Below are positions 1 to 6,810 of a stretch of DNA of 23,652 nt, piece by piece. The stretch lies in contig DUKP01000178.1 in the NCBI GenBank assembly GCA_013329295.1, positions 5,603 through 29,254 of the forward strand, read 5' to 3'. A program made the position numbers and the translations under genes. Source of the DNA: Candidatus Poseidoniaceae archaeon (GTDB taxonomy: Archaea; Thermoplasmatota; Poseidoniia; Poseidoniales; Poseidoniaceae). Positions within the stretch are counted from its first letter, which is position 1; each line of letters begins with the position of its first letter. The notes beneath the pieces were generated by a model. That model was not told the DNA's origin. It worked only from the letters and a program-made list of their open reading frames with translations, and searched no databases.

Positions 1-636
1 CTTCAAGAGTATGTAGTGTTATCAGTTTATGTTGGAATATTACATATTTTTGTTGGACTATTTATCGGATTATACACCGTCTGGAAGGCACATGGTGCAG
101 CAGCAGCATTCTTCGAAAAAGGCTCATGGTTACTGATTATGACTGGCGGTACAATGCAAGCAAGAAACATGGTTATGGGATTCAATGAATTATTTGAATT
201 CCAAATTTGGACACTATTGATTGCTGTTGGATTGGTTTCTCTTGTTATTGGATTGGCAGTCTACGAGAAGTTTGGATGGGTTGGAGGCCTTGTAATGGGT
301 CCAATTGAAATATTTGGCCTATTGGCAAATACTCTCTCATATCTAAGAATAATGGGCGTAGGTGTTGCAGGCGTTAAAATCGCAGAGATCTCTATCAATA
401 TGGGTTGGGAAAAAATCGGTCCAGCAATGGACGCAGGCGATATTTTCGGCTTAATTCTAGGAATCGTACTATTCGTATTGGTGCAACTTTTCGCTATTGC
501 ATTAGGTATTTTATCACCATCTATTCACGCCATCCGTCTACACTTTGTAGAATGGATGGGTAAATTCTACGACGGAAGTGGCAAGGCATTTGCCCCACTT
601 GGCGGTCGAACCCTTCACGTGGAGGGTAAATCATAG
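1..636 (+). CDS. atpI: A-type ATP synthase subunit I (a subunit), C-terminal part; 5' end outside window
   Basis: This is the membrane stator subunit of the archaeal A1AO ATP synthase, which holds the two half-channels that pass ions to the c ring. The reading frame is open from base 1 (211 codons before the stop), so the N-terminal cytoplasmic arm and first helices lie outside the window. What is visible is several hydrophobic helices and the conserved segment LSYLRIMGVGVAG, whose arginine (codon 346-348, residue 116 of the fragment) matches the essential channel arginine of the V/A-type a subunit. Gly- and Ala-rich text such as KAHGAAAAFFEKGS fits the loop seen in archaeal homologues. The gene ends 31 nt before atpK and opens a collinear run of eight ATP synthase genes. 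The family call is firm; only the missing 5' end limits it. Confidence 0.95.
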   Translation, partial: LQEYVVLSVYVGILHIFVGLFIGLYTVWKAHGAAAAFFEKGSWLLIMTGGTMQARNMVMGFNELFEFQIWTLLIAVGLVSLVIGLAVYEKFGWVGGLVMGPIEIFGLLANTLSYLRIMGVGVAGVKIAEISINMGWEKIGPAMDAGDIFGLILGIVLFVLVQLFAIALGILSPSIHAIRLHFVEWMGKFYDGSGKAFAPLGGRTLHVEGKS

Positions 637-654
637 TCCATCGGACACAAAAAA

Positions 655-660
655 GGAGGT
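655..660 (+). promoter_or_regulatory. Shine-Dalgarno site for atpK
   Basis: GGAGGT ends 7 nt before the ATG at 668. It decides the start of atpK: an in-frame upstream ATG at 578 lies inside atpI, has no such site, and would add 30 residues of unrelated sequence ahead of the signal peptide. Confidence 0.85.
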
Positions 661-667
661 AGCAAAA

Positions 668-988
668 ATGAACAAGAATACCCTGAAAATGAGCCTAAGA
701 ACACTGATCGTCTTGCTGGCATTGACCCTTGTAGCACAAGGTGTCGCCGCACAAGATGCTGCAGAAGACAGTGGAGAAGATACGAACGTAGGAAACATCG
801 GTAACATCGGTGTTGGTATTGCGCTAGGATTAGCCGGACTAGGTGCTGGTTACTCACAAGCTGCAATTGGAAGTGCTGCGGTCGGCATGCTTGCCGAAGA
901 CGGCAGCAAGTTCGGTTACGCACTGATCTTCACAGCTCTGCCAGAATCTATCGTTATCTTGGGCGCATTGCCATTGTTCCTACAGTGA
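668..988 (+). CDS. atpK: A-type ATP synthase subunit K (c-ring proteolipid) with signal peptide-like N-terminus
   Basis: This 106-residue protein is the rotor-ring proteolipid of the ATP synthase. Residues 1-28 look like a signal peptide (basic N-terminus, hydrophobic stretch 12-23, then VAA before Q29), followed by a short acidic segment (residues 30-38, rich in D and E). The c-subunit hairpin follows: helix 1 about 44-75, a loop EDGSKFG at 77-83, and helix 2 about 84-105. The ion-carrying carboxylate is E93 in ALPES. Q64 in helix 1 and S94 beside the glutamate match the Gln and Glu-Ser ligands of Na+-binding c subunits such as Ilyobacter F-type c, so Na+ coupling is plausible but inferred. 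It is a single hairpin, not a duplicated one. It sits between atpI and atpE in the operon, with a strong ribosome site upstream. Confidence 0.93.
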   Translation: MNKNTLKMSLRTLIVLLALTLVAQGVAAQDAAEDSGEDTNVGNIGNIGVGIALGLAGLGAGYSQAAIGSAAVGMLAEDGSKFGYALIFTALPESIVILGALPLFLQ

Positions 989-1028
989 ACATTGACCTTT
1001 GACAGTCATTTTGACTGTTGGAGTAAAT

Positions 1029-1033
1029 GGAGG
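1029..1033 (+). promoter_or_regulatory. Shine-Dalgarno site for atpE
   Basis: GGAGG lies 7 nt before the ATG at 1041 and picks this start over an in-frame ATG 42 nt upstream (999), which has no comparable site and would add residues not typical of subunit E. Confidence 0.8.
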
Positions 1034-1040
1034 AATAAAG

Positions 1041-1604
1041 ATGACGCTCGAAACATTGGCCAAAGATATTGCAGCATCTGCTGAAGCAGATGTGAAAGCA
1101 ATCATTGATGAAGCCAAGGCTGAAGCAAAGCAAATTATTGATGAAGCAAAAGACAAAGCTTCGAGTATCACTGATGAAGCTAAGTTGCGTGCAGATCGTG
1201 AAGTCTCTCAGATATCTAGAGAAGTCGTTGCAAGTGCTAGACAAGCTAATCAAAAGGCGATATTAATTGCCAAGAGAGAGGCGATGGATAGAACTCATGC
1301 AGCGGTTAAAGAGCAACTTGCAGACCCTGGATTCAAAGGACGCGCAAGCATGCTAAAATCACTAATGTCAAAAGCAAATAAATTAGCATCATCAGATTTT
1401 ATTATTAGACCTGTTGAAGTTGATAAGAAGGCACTTAGCGATCTTAAAGGAAAGCGAAAGGTCGGAGAATCAGTTGACGGCCTTGGAGGATTTATTCTTG
1501 AAGCCGCTGATGGTTCAGTCTCTTTCGACATGAGATTTGATACTCTACTTGATACCGCTTGGGCACAGTCATTGTCTGAAGTAAATAGCATATTATTTGA
1601 ATGA
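1041..1604 (+). CDS. atpE: A-type ATP synthase subunit E (peripheral stalk)
   Basis: This 187-residue protein is the peripheral stalk subunit E, which pairs with a second coiled-coil subunit and ties the A1 head to subunit I. The N-terminal 60 residues form a charged helix with an 11-residue repeat: residues 21-31, 32-42 and 43-53 each begin with Ile and carry a DEAK core (IIDEAK, IIDEAK, ITDEAK). Hendecad repeats are known for right-handed coiled coils, the fold described for V/A-type peripheral stalks. The C-terminal globular part contains GLGGFILEAADGSVSFDMR, matching the family's GG-(hydrophobic)-DGS signature. The start at 1041 is supported by the ribosome site at 1029-1033. The stop lies only 10 nt before the atpC start. 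The partner stalk subunit (H/G) is not in the window and may lie upstream of atpI. Confidence 0.93.
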   Translation: MTLETLAKDIAASAEADVKAIIDEAKAEAKQIIDEAKDKASSITDEAKLRADREVSQISREVVASARQANQKAILIAKREAMDRTHAAVKEQLADPGFKGRASMLKSLMSKANKLASSDFIIRPVEVDKKALSDLKGKRKVGESVDGLGGFILEAADGSVSFDMRFDTLLDTAWAQSLSEVNSILFE

Positions 1605-1608
1605 GGTG
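1603..1608 (+). promoter_or_regulatory. Shine-Dalgarno site for atpC overlapping the atpE stop
   Basis: GAGGTG at 1603-1608 overlaps the atpE stop codon (1602-1604) and favours a TTG start at 1615 for atpC. TTG at 1597 and GTG at 1606 are in frame but lie upstream of, or within, this site. The overlap suggests translational coupling of E and C. Confidence 0.65.
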
Positions 1609-1614
1609 AAAAAT

Positions 1615-2649
1615 TTGGTTGGTAATACTGCATATGTTGCTTCGAGAGCAAAATCTCGAAGAAAGAAACTTGCAGATTTGGCGCGAATGCGCCAATTGAT
1701 TAACCAATCAACTGATCAATTGACCGCTTCGGTTAGTAACATGGGTTACGCCGATGAGGTCAATCTCTATGCAGGTAAACTGTCCGGCGCTGATTTAGTT
1801 GAGGCTGCATTAACACATAACTTAGAGGCAGAATTATCTAATATCCTCAAAATGTGTAATGGCAAAATCAAGGATATTGTTGAAATTTACACATCTCGCT
1901 TTGAATATCAAAATGCAAAGGTGGTTCTTCGTTCCGTTATGAATGAAGTATCTTTGGAGAAAGTATCTAATTCAATTTTACCAGATCTTAATGAAATCAA
2001 CACACCATGGCTAAAGATTATTGAAACATCCGATGATATTCGCTCAGCAGCTCTACAAATGCGCAGGAAACCATTCGGTTCTGATTTGAATGCATTACCT
2101 GAAGATTCTAAGCTTTCGGATTATGAAGATGCTCTTGATAGGCATTATTTCAAATCGGCTCTTAAAACATTGAAAGCCAATAATCCCGCTACGCGATATT
2201 TGAAAGATTATTTGTCTTTAGAAATAGACCATCGCAATATTATGAACATCCTTGAATCTGATTCGATTGGAATTTCTTCTGAAGAAATATCTCAATTGTT
2301 GATTCCAGGTGGTAAGATATTGCCTACTAGGTCTTTTTCTACGATTGCTGCTGGAGGCAGGTCAGCAATGATGGATATTCTTAGAACATCATCTAAGTTT
2401 GATATGGCACATTTTGAAGAATTATTGCAAGAAGTGGCCAATTCAAGAAGCCTAGATTCAGTAGTTACTTGGTTTAAGGAAAGGGAATATAAGTTCATGA
2501 AGAAAATGAGTTATCTCCATCCCATTTCTGCTTTACCGATAGTATACTATGTTGCGATGAAGGTTCAAGAAGTTGCTGATTTGAGAATAATAGTTAGAGG
2601 AAGATTTGCTGGCTTAGCGCCAGAAGTGCTCGAAGCACACATATTATGA
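1615..2649 (+). CDS. atpC: A-type ATP synthase subunit C (central-stalk socket, d-like)
   Basis: This 344-residue soluble, mostly helical protein is the V/A-type subunit C (homologue of vacuolar d), the funnel-shaped cap that couples the central stalk to the c ring. It begins VGNTAYVASRAKSRRKKL, typical of the family, and contains stretches such as DYLSLEIDHRNIMNIL and EYKFMKKMSYLHPISALPI; near the C-terminus VYYVAMKVQEVADLRIIVRG matches the conserved end of the family, where the polypeptide contacts the rotor. A TTG start at 1615 is chosen because of the ribosome site at 1603-1608; a longer start at TTG 1597 would add six residues. It lies between atpE (10-nt gap) and atpF (9-nt gap). Length is normal for the family. 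Confidence 0.92.
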   Translation: MVGNTAYVASRAKSRRKKLADLARMRQLINQSTDQLTASVSNMGYADEVNLYAGKLSGADLVEAALTHNLEAELSNILKMCNGKIKDIVEIYTSRFEYQNAKVVLRSVMNEVSLEKVSNSILPDLNEINTPWLKIIETSDDIRSAALQMRRKPFGSDLNALPEDSKLSDYEDALDRHYFKSALKTLKANNPATRYLKDYLSLEIDHRNIMNILESDSIGISSEEISQLLIPGGKILPTRSFSTIAAGGRSAMMDILRTSSKFDMAHFEELLQEVANSRSLDSVVTWFKEREYKFMKKMSYLHPISALPIVYYVAMKVQEVADLRIIVRGRFAGLAPEVLEAHIL

Positions 2650-2658
2650 GGTGATTAA

Positions 2659-2958
2659 ATGGAGTTAGCTGTATTAGGTTCTCAAGAGTTTACACTCGGA
2701 TTCCAATTAGCAGGGATCTCAAATATCTTTAATCCAGAAAATGATGAAGAAACATCATCCCAATTAAAATCACTACTAAATTCAAAAGAGGTTGGAATTA
2801 TTGTTATCGACTCTTCAATAATTTCAACCTTGCCAGAAAGATTGAGAGATCAACTTTCTGCATCTGTAACCCCTACAGTACTAGGAATTGGTACTGAAGA
2901 GGATACAACTTTGCGTGATACAATACGCAAGGCAATAGGAGTCGACTTATGGAAATGA
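2659..2958 (+). CDS. atpF: A-type ATP synthase subunit F (central stalk)
   Basis: This 99-residue protein is subunit F, which binds subunit D in the central rotor stalk and modulates ATP hydrolysis. It has the expected small alpha/beta plan: a first strand with [20 protein letters not shown], a middle strand GIIVIDSSI, a segment [11 protein letters not shown], and a C-terminal helix [15 protein letters not shown] that in homologues contacts the A3B3 head. GAGGTG (2648-2653) provides the ribosome site and overlaps the atpC stop (2647-2649). It is followed after 22 nt by atpA, which has its own strong site. Length and motif order match the family. Confidence 0.92.
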   Translation: MELAVLGSQEFTLGFQLAGISNIFNPENDEETSSQLKSLLNSKEVGIIVIDSSIISTLPERLRDQLSASVTPTVLGIGTEEDTTLRDTIRKAIGVDLWK

Positions 2959-2980
2959 ATTCCAATTAGGAGGAAAAAAT

Positions 2981-4720
2981 ATGAGCAATGAAGGAGTAAT
3001 ATACCGAATATCCGGTCCGGTTGTAACCGCTACTGGAATGAACGCAGCTATGTATGACGTTGTAAGAGTAGGCCATGAAGGTCTTATGGGTGAAGTAATC
3101 GAACTTCACGGCGAAAAAGCGGTCATACAGGTTTACGAAGATACCTCTGGTATTAGACCAGGTGAACCAGTATTGAATACAGAAGAGACACTTTCTGTAT
3201 CTTTGGGTCCCGGTCTGTTAACCCAGATTTATGATGGAATCCAAAGGCCATTAGCGACTCTCGAGGAGGTCATGGGTGTGTTTATTACAAGAGGTGTAGA
3301 CGCCGATGCTTTCGATTTAGAGAAGAAATGGACCTTTGAGGCAGTCGTAGGAAAGGGTGATGAATTAGCAAGTGGCCAAGTTATTGGTCATGTCCAAGAA
3401 ACTGAAACTATTGTCCACAAAATCATGGTTCCTCCTGGAAAGAGTGGCAAAGTGAAGAGTATCAAATCTGGTGATTTCAACGTAACTCAAACAGTTTGTA
3501 CCCTCGATGATGGTACTGAACTTCAAATGATGCAGAAGTGGCCTGTAAGGTCTCCAAGACCTTATCGACAAAAATATGCCCCAGATACACCTCTAGTTAC
3601 TGGAATGAGAATTCTCGATTTCCTCTTCCCACTTGCAAAAGGTGGTGCAGCAGGTATTCCTGGTCCATTCGGTTCAGGAAAGACAGTAACTCAACAATCA
3701 CTAGCAAAATACTCCGATGCACAACTTGTAGTTTACATCGGTTGTGGTGAGCGTGGTAATGAAATGACAGAGGTTTTGGACGAATTCCCACATCTAATCG
3801 ATCCTAACACAGGTAAGCCTCTGATGAACAGAACTGTGATGATTGCTAACACTTCAAACATGCCTGTAGCTGCCCGTGAGGCTTCTGTATACACAGGAAT
3901 TACAATTGCTGAGTATTTTAGAGATATGGGGTACGATGTCGCACTAATGGCTGATTCAACATCAAGATGGGCTGAAGCAATGCGTGAGATTTCATCACGT
4001 CTTGAAGAGATGCCTGGTGAAGAAGGATATCCTGCTTATCTATCATCTAGAATTGCAGAATTTTACGAACGTGCAGGACGTGTTGAAACTCTAAACGGAG
4101 ATGACGGTTCAGTTACTGTTATTGGTGCTGTATCCCCACCTGGTGGAGATATTTCGGAACCGGTTTCACAAGGAACTCTAAGAATTGTCAAGGTTTTCTG
4201 GGGTCTAGATGCTGGTTTGGCTAGACAAAGACACTTCCCAGCGATTAACTGGCTCAATTCATACTCGCTATATCCACAAAGTTTAGATCAGTGGTTTAGA
4301 GATAATATTGCTCAAGATTTCCCTGAAATTAGAACTCAAGTCAGTGGTCTATTACAAATTGAATCGGAGTTGCAAGAAATTGTTCAACTTGTAGGTTCTG
4401 ACGCCCTTCCTGTCGACCAACAACTAACTCTTGAGGTTGCTAGAATGATTAGAGAATTCTTCTTACAACAGAATGGTTTCCATGAAGTTGATGCTTATTG
4501 TGATATAAACTTGCAATATAAAATGGCAAAGGCTATCCTTTCTTTCCAAGAATCAGCCAAGTCAGCAATGGCTTCAGGTGCACAACTGAACGATGTTGTG
4601 AATGTACAATCAAGAACCGATCTGATGAGAGGTAGATTTGAGAAAGGCTATGTCGATGATATCGATGATATGGTCAAGAAAATGACCGCTGAAATAGCGG
4701 GTACCGTGGAGGGTAACTAG
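2981..4720 (+). CDS. atpA: A-type ATP synthase catalytic subunit A
   Basis: This 579-residue protein is the catalytic nucleotide-binding subunit of the A1 head. It has the N-terminal beta-barrel (from [10 protein letters not shown]), the A-type insertion known as the non-homologous region (roughly residues 110-190), then the Walker A loop GPFGSGKT at 228-235, with K234 contacting phosphate. CGERGNE follows at 255-261, in which E257 is the expected catalytic glutamate. [18 protein letters not shown] and [12 protein letters not shown] match the rest of the nucleotide pocket. Length fits an intein-free archaeal A subunit; some Thermoplasma and Pyrococcus homologues carry an intein near the P-loop and this one does not. 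AGGAGG (2968-2973) sets the start. It is followed by atpB after 11 nt. Confidence 0.98.
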   Translation: MSNEGVIYRISGPVVTATGMNAAMYDVVRVGHEGLMGEVIELHGEKAVIQVYEDTSGIRPGEPVLNTEETLSVSLGPGLLTQIYDGIQRPLATLEEVMGVFITRGVDADAFDLEKKWTFEAVVGKGDELASGQVIGHVQETETIVHKIMVPPGKSGKVKSIKSGDFNVTQTVCTLDDGTELQMMQKWPVRSPRPYRQKYAPDTPLVTGMRILDFLFPLAKGGAAGIPGPFGSGKTVTQQSLAKYSDAQLVVYIGCGERGNEMTEVLDEFPHLIDPNTGKPLMNRTVMIANTSNMPVAAREASVYTGITIAEYFRDMGYDVALMADSTSRWAEAMREISSRLEEMPGEEGYPAYLSSRIAEFYERAGRVETLNGDDGSVTVIGAVSPPGGDISEPVSQGTLRIVKVFWGLDAGLARQRHFPAINWLNSYSLYPQSLDQWFRDNIAQDFPEIRTQVSGLLQIESELQEIVQLVGSDALPVDQQLTLEVARMIREFFLQQNGFHEVDAYCDINLQYKMAKAILSFQESAKSAMASGAQLNDVVNVQSRTDLMRGRFEKGYVDDIDDMVKKMTAEIAGTVEGN

Positions 4721-4731
4721 GAGGGATAATC

Positions 4732-6111
4732 ATGAGTGGAAAAGAATACAGGACAATTACTGACGTTAAGGGGCCGCTGGTCTTTTTGAATAAAACTGAA
4801 CCAGTTGCTTTCGGTGAAATCGTAACAATTAGGCTATCTGATGGTTCAATCAAGAATGGTCAAGTTCTCGATACTTCTGATGATTTAGTTATTGTTCAAG
4901 TTTTTGAGGGTACAGCTAAAATCAACAGAGAATCAGGAGTTACTTTCATGGGAGATGTTTTCAAATTACCAGTAAGTACTGAATTAGTAGGAAGAATTCT
5001 TGATGGTGCTGGAAGACCAAGAGACGGCGGCCCAGCAATTGTTGCTGAGGAAAATGCAGATATCATTGGTGCAGCGATTAACCCATACAGTAGACAAAGT
5101 CCACACGATTTCATTCAAACTGGAATTTCAGCCATTGATTGTTGTACTACTCTAGTTCGTGGACAAAAATTGCCAATTTTCTCAGCATCTGGTTTGCCAC
5201 ACAATGATATTGCTCTACAAATTGCAAGACAAGCGAAATTGAAAGGTTCTGATGAGGAATTTATTGTGGTATTCTGTGCTATGGGAATCACTGCAGAAGA
5301 GTATAATTTCTTTAGAAGTGATCTTGAAAGAACAGGTGCTCTTGAGAATGCGGTATTGTTTGTTAATCTAGCGGACGATCCAGCTGTTGAGAGAATCATT
5401 ACTCCAAGACTTGCATTGACTGCTGCAGAGTATTTGGCTTTCGAGAAGGATTATCACGTTCTTGTTATCTATACTGATATGACAAATTATTGTGATGCTC
5501 TAAGACAAATTGGTGCTGCTAGAGAAGAAGTTCCAGGAAGAAGAGGTTATCCAGGTTATATGTATACTGACTTGGCTATGCTGTATGAGCGTGCAGGTAT
5601 TGTAAAGGGTAAGAAGGGTTCAATCACGCAATTCCCGATTTTAACTATGCCTGGTGACGATATTACACATCCAATCCCCGATTTGTCTGGATATATTACT
5701 GAAGGACAAATTGTTATTTCAAGAGAATTACACCAACAGGGTATTTATCCGCCGATTAACGTTCTACCATCACTTTCTCGACTGATGGGTTCATGTATCG
5801 GTGAGAAGACAACAAGAGAAGATCACAAATCAGTTTCTGACCAGATGTATGCTGCATATGCTCAAGGAAGAGAGTTGAGAGGTCTTGTCGCAATTGTCGG
5901 TGAAGATGCTCTAAACGAACGTGACAAACAATTGCTTGACTTCTCAGGTATTTTTGAAGACAAGTTCCTTCGTCAAACAAGAGATGAAGACCGTTCAATA
6001 GACGAAACACTTGATTTGTGCTGGAATTTGATGTCATCTATTGACACTAAGTATCTAGTAAGATTAGACCAAAAGTGGATTGAGAAGTATCATCCAGATA
6101 ACAAAGAGTGA
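4732..6111 (+). CDS. atpB: A-type ATP synthase regulatory subunit B
   Basis: This 459-residue protein is the non-catalytic subunit B, alternating with A in the A3B3 hexamer and binding nucleotide without hydrolysing it. The Walker A position is replaced by SASGLPHN (residues 151-158), the expected degenerate loop in V/A-type B subunits. Other family marks are YKNFFRSD-like text [48 protein letters not shown] and [20 protein letters not shown]. Its ribosome site (AGGAGGG, 4719-4725) overlaps the atpA stop codon, so A and B translation is probably coupled. It is full length and shows no anomalies. Confidence 0.98.
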   Translation: MSGKEYRTITDVKGPLVFLNKTEPVAFGEIVTIRLSDGSIKNGQVLDTSDDLVIVQVFEGTAKINRESGVTFMGDVFKLPVSTELVGRILDGAGRPRDGGPAIVAEENADIIGAAINPYSRQSPHDFIQTGISAIDCCTTLVRGQKLPIFSASGLPHNDIALQIARQAKLKGSDEEFIVVFCAMGITAEEYNFFRSDLERTGALENAVLFVNLADDPAVERIITPRLALTAAEYLAFEKDYHVLVIYTDMTNYCDALRQIGAAREEVPGRRGYPGYMYTDLAMLYERAGIVKGKKGSITQFPILTMPGDDITHPIPDLSGYITEGQIVISRELHQQGIYPPINVLPSLSRLMGSCIGEKTTREDHKSVSDQMYAAYAQGRELRGLVAIVGEDALNERDKQLLDFSGIFEDKFLRQTRDEDRSIDETLDLCWNLMSSIDTKYLVRLDQKWIEKYHPDNKE

Positions 6112-6127
6112 ATAAGGAGAGATATTC

Positions 6128-6745
6128 ATGGCATTGGACATTAAACCAACCCGCAGTGAATTAATCAAATTGAAAACTAGAATTAAGCAGACTAAAAATG
6201 GTTACAAACTATTGAAAATGAAAAGAGATGGTTTGTTTCATGAATTTAGGCAACTTTTGTCAAAGATGATAGAAGCAAAACGAGAATTAACAGATGCTTA
6301 TCGACTTGCCAAACAAAGAATAGATCTTGCTAATGCAATTGACGGTGGTCTAGCAGTTAGAGCAGCTGCTATTGCTAACAGCGCTCATCCTGAAGTTGAA
6401 GTTGAGCGTAGAAACATTATGGGAGTAGTAGTTCCAAGTGTTAGTGGTACTAATCTAAAGTCAACTTTCCAAGAGCGTGGAGTCGGATATATAGGGTCAT
6501 CACCCTATATCGATGAAGCTAGCGATTCGTTTAGTGAATTGATTGAGAAGATTGTTACAGCGTCTGAAATGGAAGCAACTCTTAAGCGACTTCTAGAAGA
6601 GATTGAAGCAACTAAGAGAAGAGTCAATGCTCTTGAGTTCAAGGTAATTCCAGAACTTGAAGAAGCAAAGGTGTTCATTCAGCTAAGACTTGAGGAAATG
6701 GAGCGAGAAGAAACATTTAGGTTGAAACGTTTCAAGAATAAATGA
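6128..6745 (+). CDS. atpD: A-type ATP synthase subunit D (central rotor shaft)
   Basis: This 205-residue protein is the central shaft of the rotor, a long antiparallel coiled coil running into the A3B3 head (functional counterpart of F-type gamma). The N-terminal helix has the family signature around KNGYKLLKMKRDGLFHEF, and the C-terminal helix is heptad-like with many charged residues (about residues 130-205, including LLEEIEATKRRVNALEFKVIPELE). AAGGAGA (6114-6120) lies 7 nt before the ATG. It is the last ATP synthase gene; 65 nt separate it from the next gene, and I see no clear terminator hairpin in that gap, so the operon may run on into the membrane protein gene. Confidence 0.95.
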   Translation: MALDIKPTRSELIKLKTRIKQTKNGYKLLKMKRDGLFHEFRQLLSKMIEAKRELTDAYRLAKQRIDLANAIDGGLAVRAAAIANSAHPEVEVERRNIMGVVVPSVSGTNLKSTFQERGVGYIGSSPYIDEASDSFSELIEKIVTASEMEATLKRLLEEIEATKRRVNALEFKVIPELEEAKVFIQLRLEEMEREETFRLKRFKNK

Positions 6746-6810
6746 TTTTGATAATCTCAACGATGATTAAAGTAGGAAAGAACTACACCCACTTACTGTG
6801 AGGAGGTCCA

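Noticed and set aside
578..667. Longer atpK start at ATG 578
   Set aside because: It overlaps atpI, has no ribosome site, and would place 30 residues before an otherwise good signal peptide with a strong GGAGGT site.
3662..3685. Intein insertion in the atpA P-loop
   Set aside because: Residues 228-235 are an uninterrupted GPFGSGKT and the length (579) is that of an intein-free subunit.
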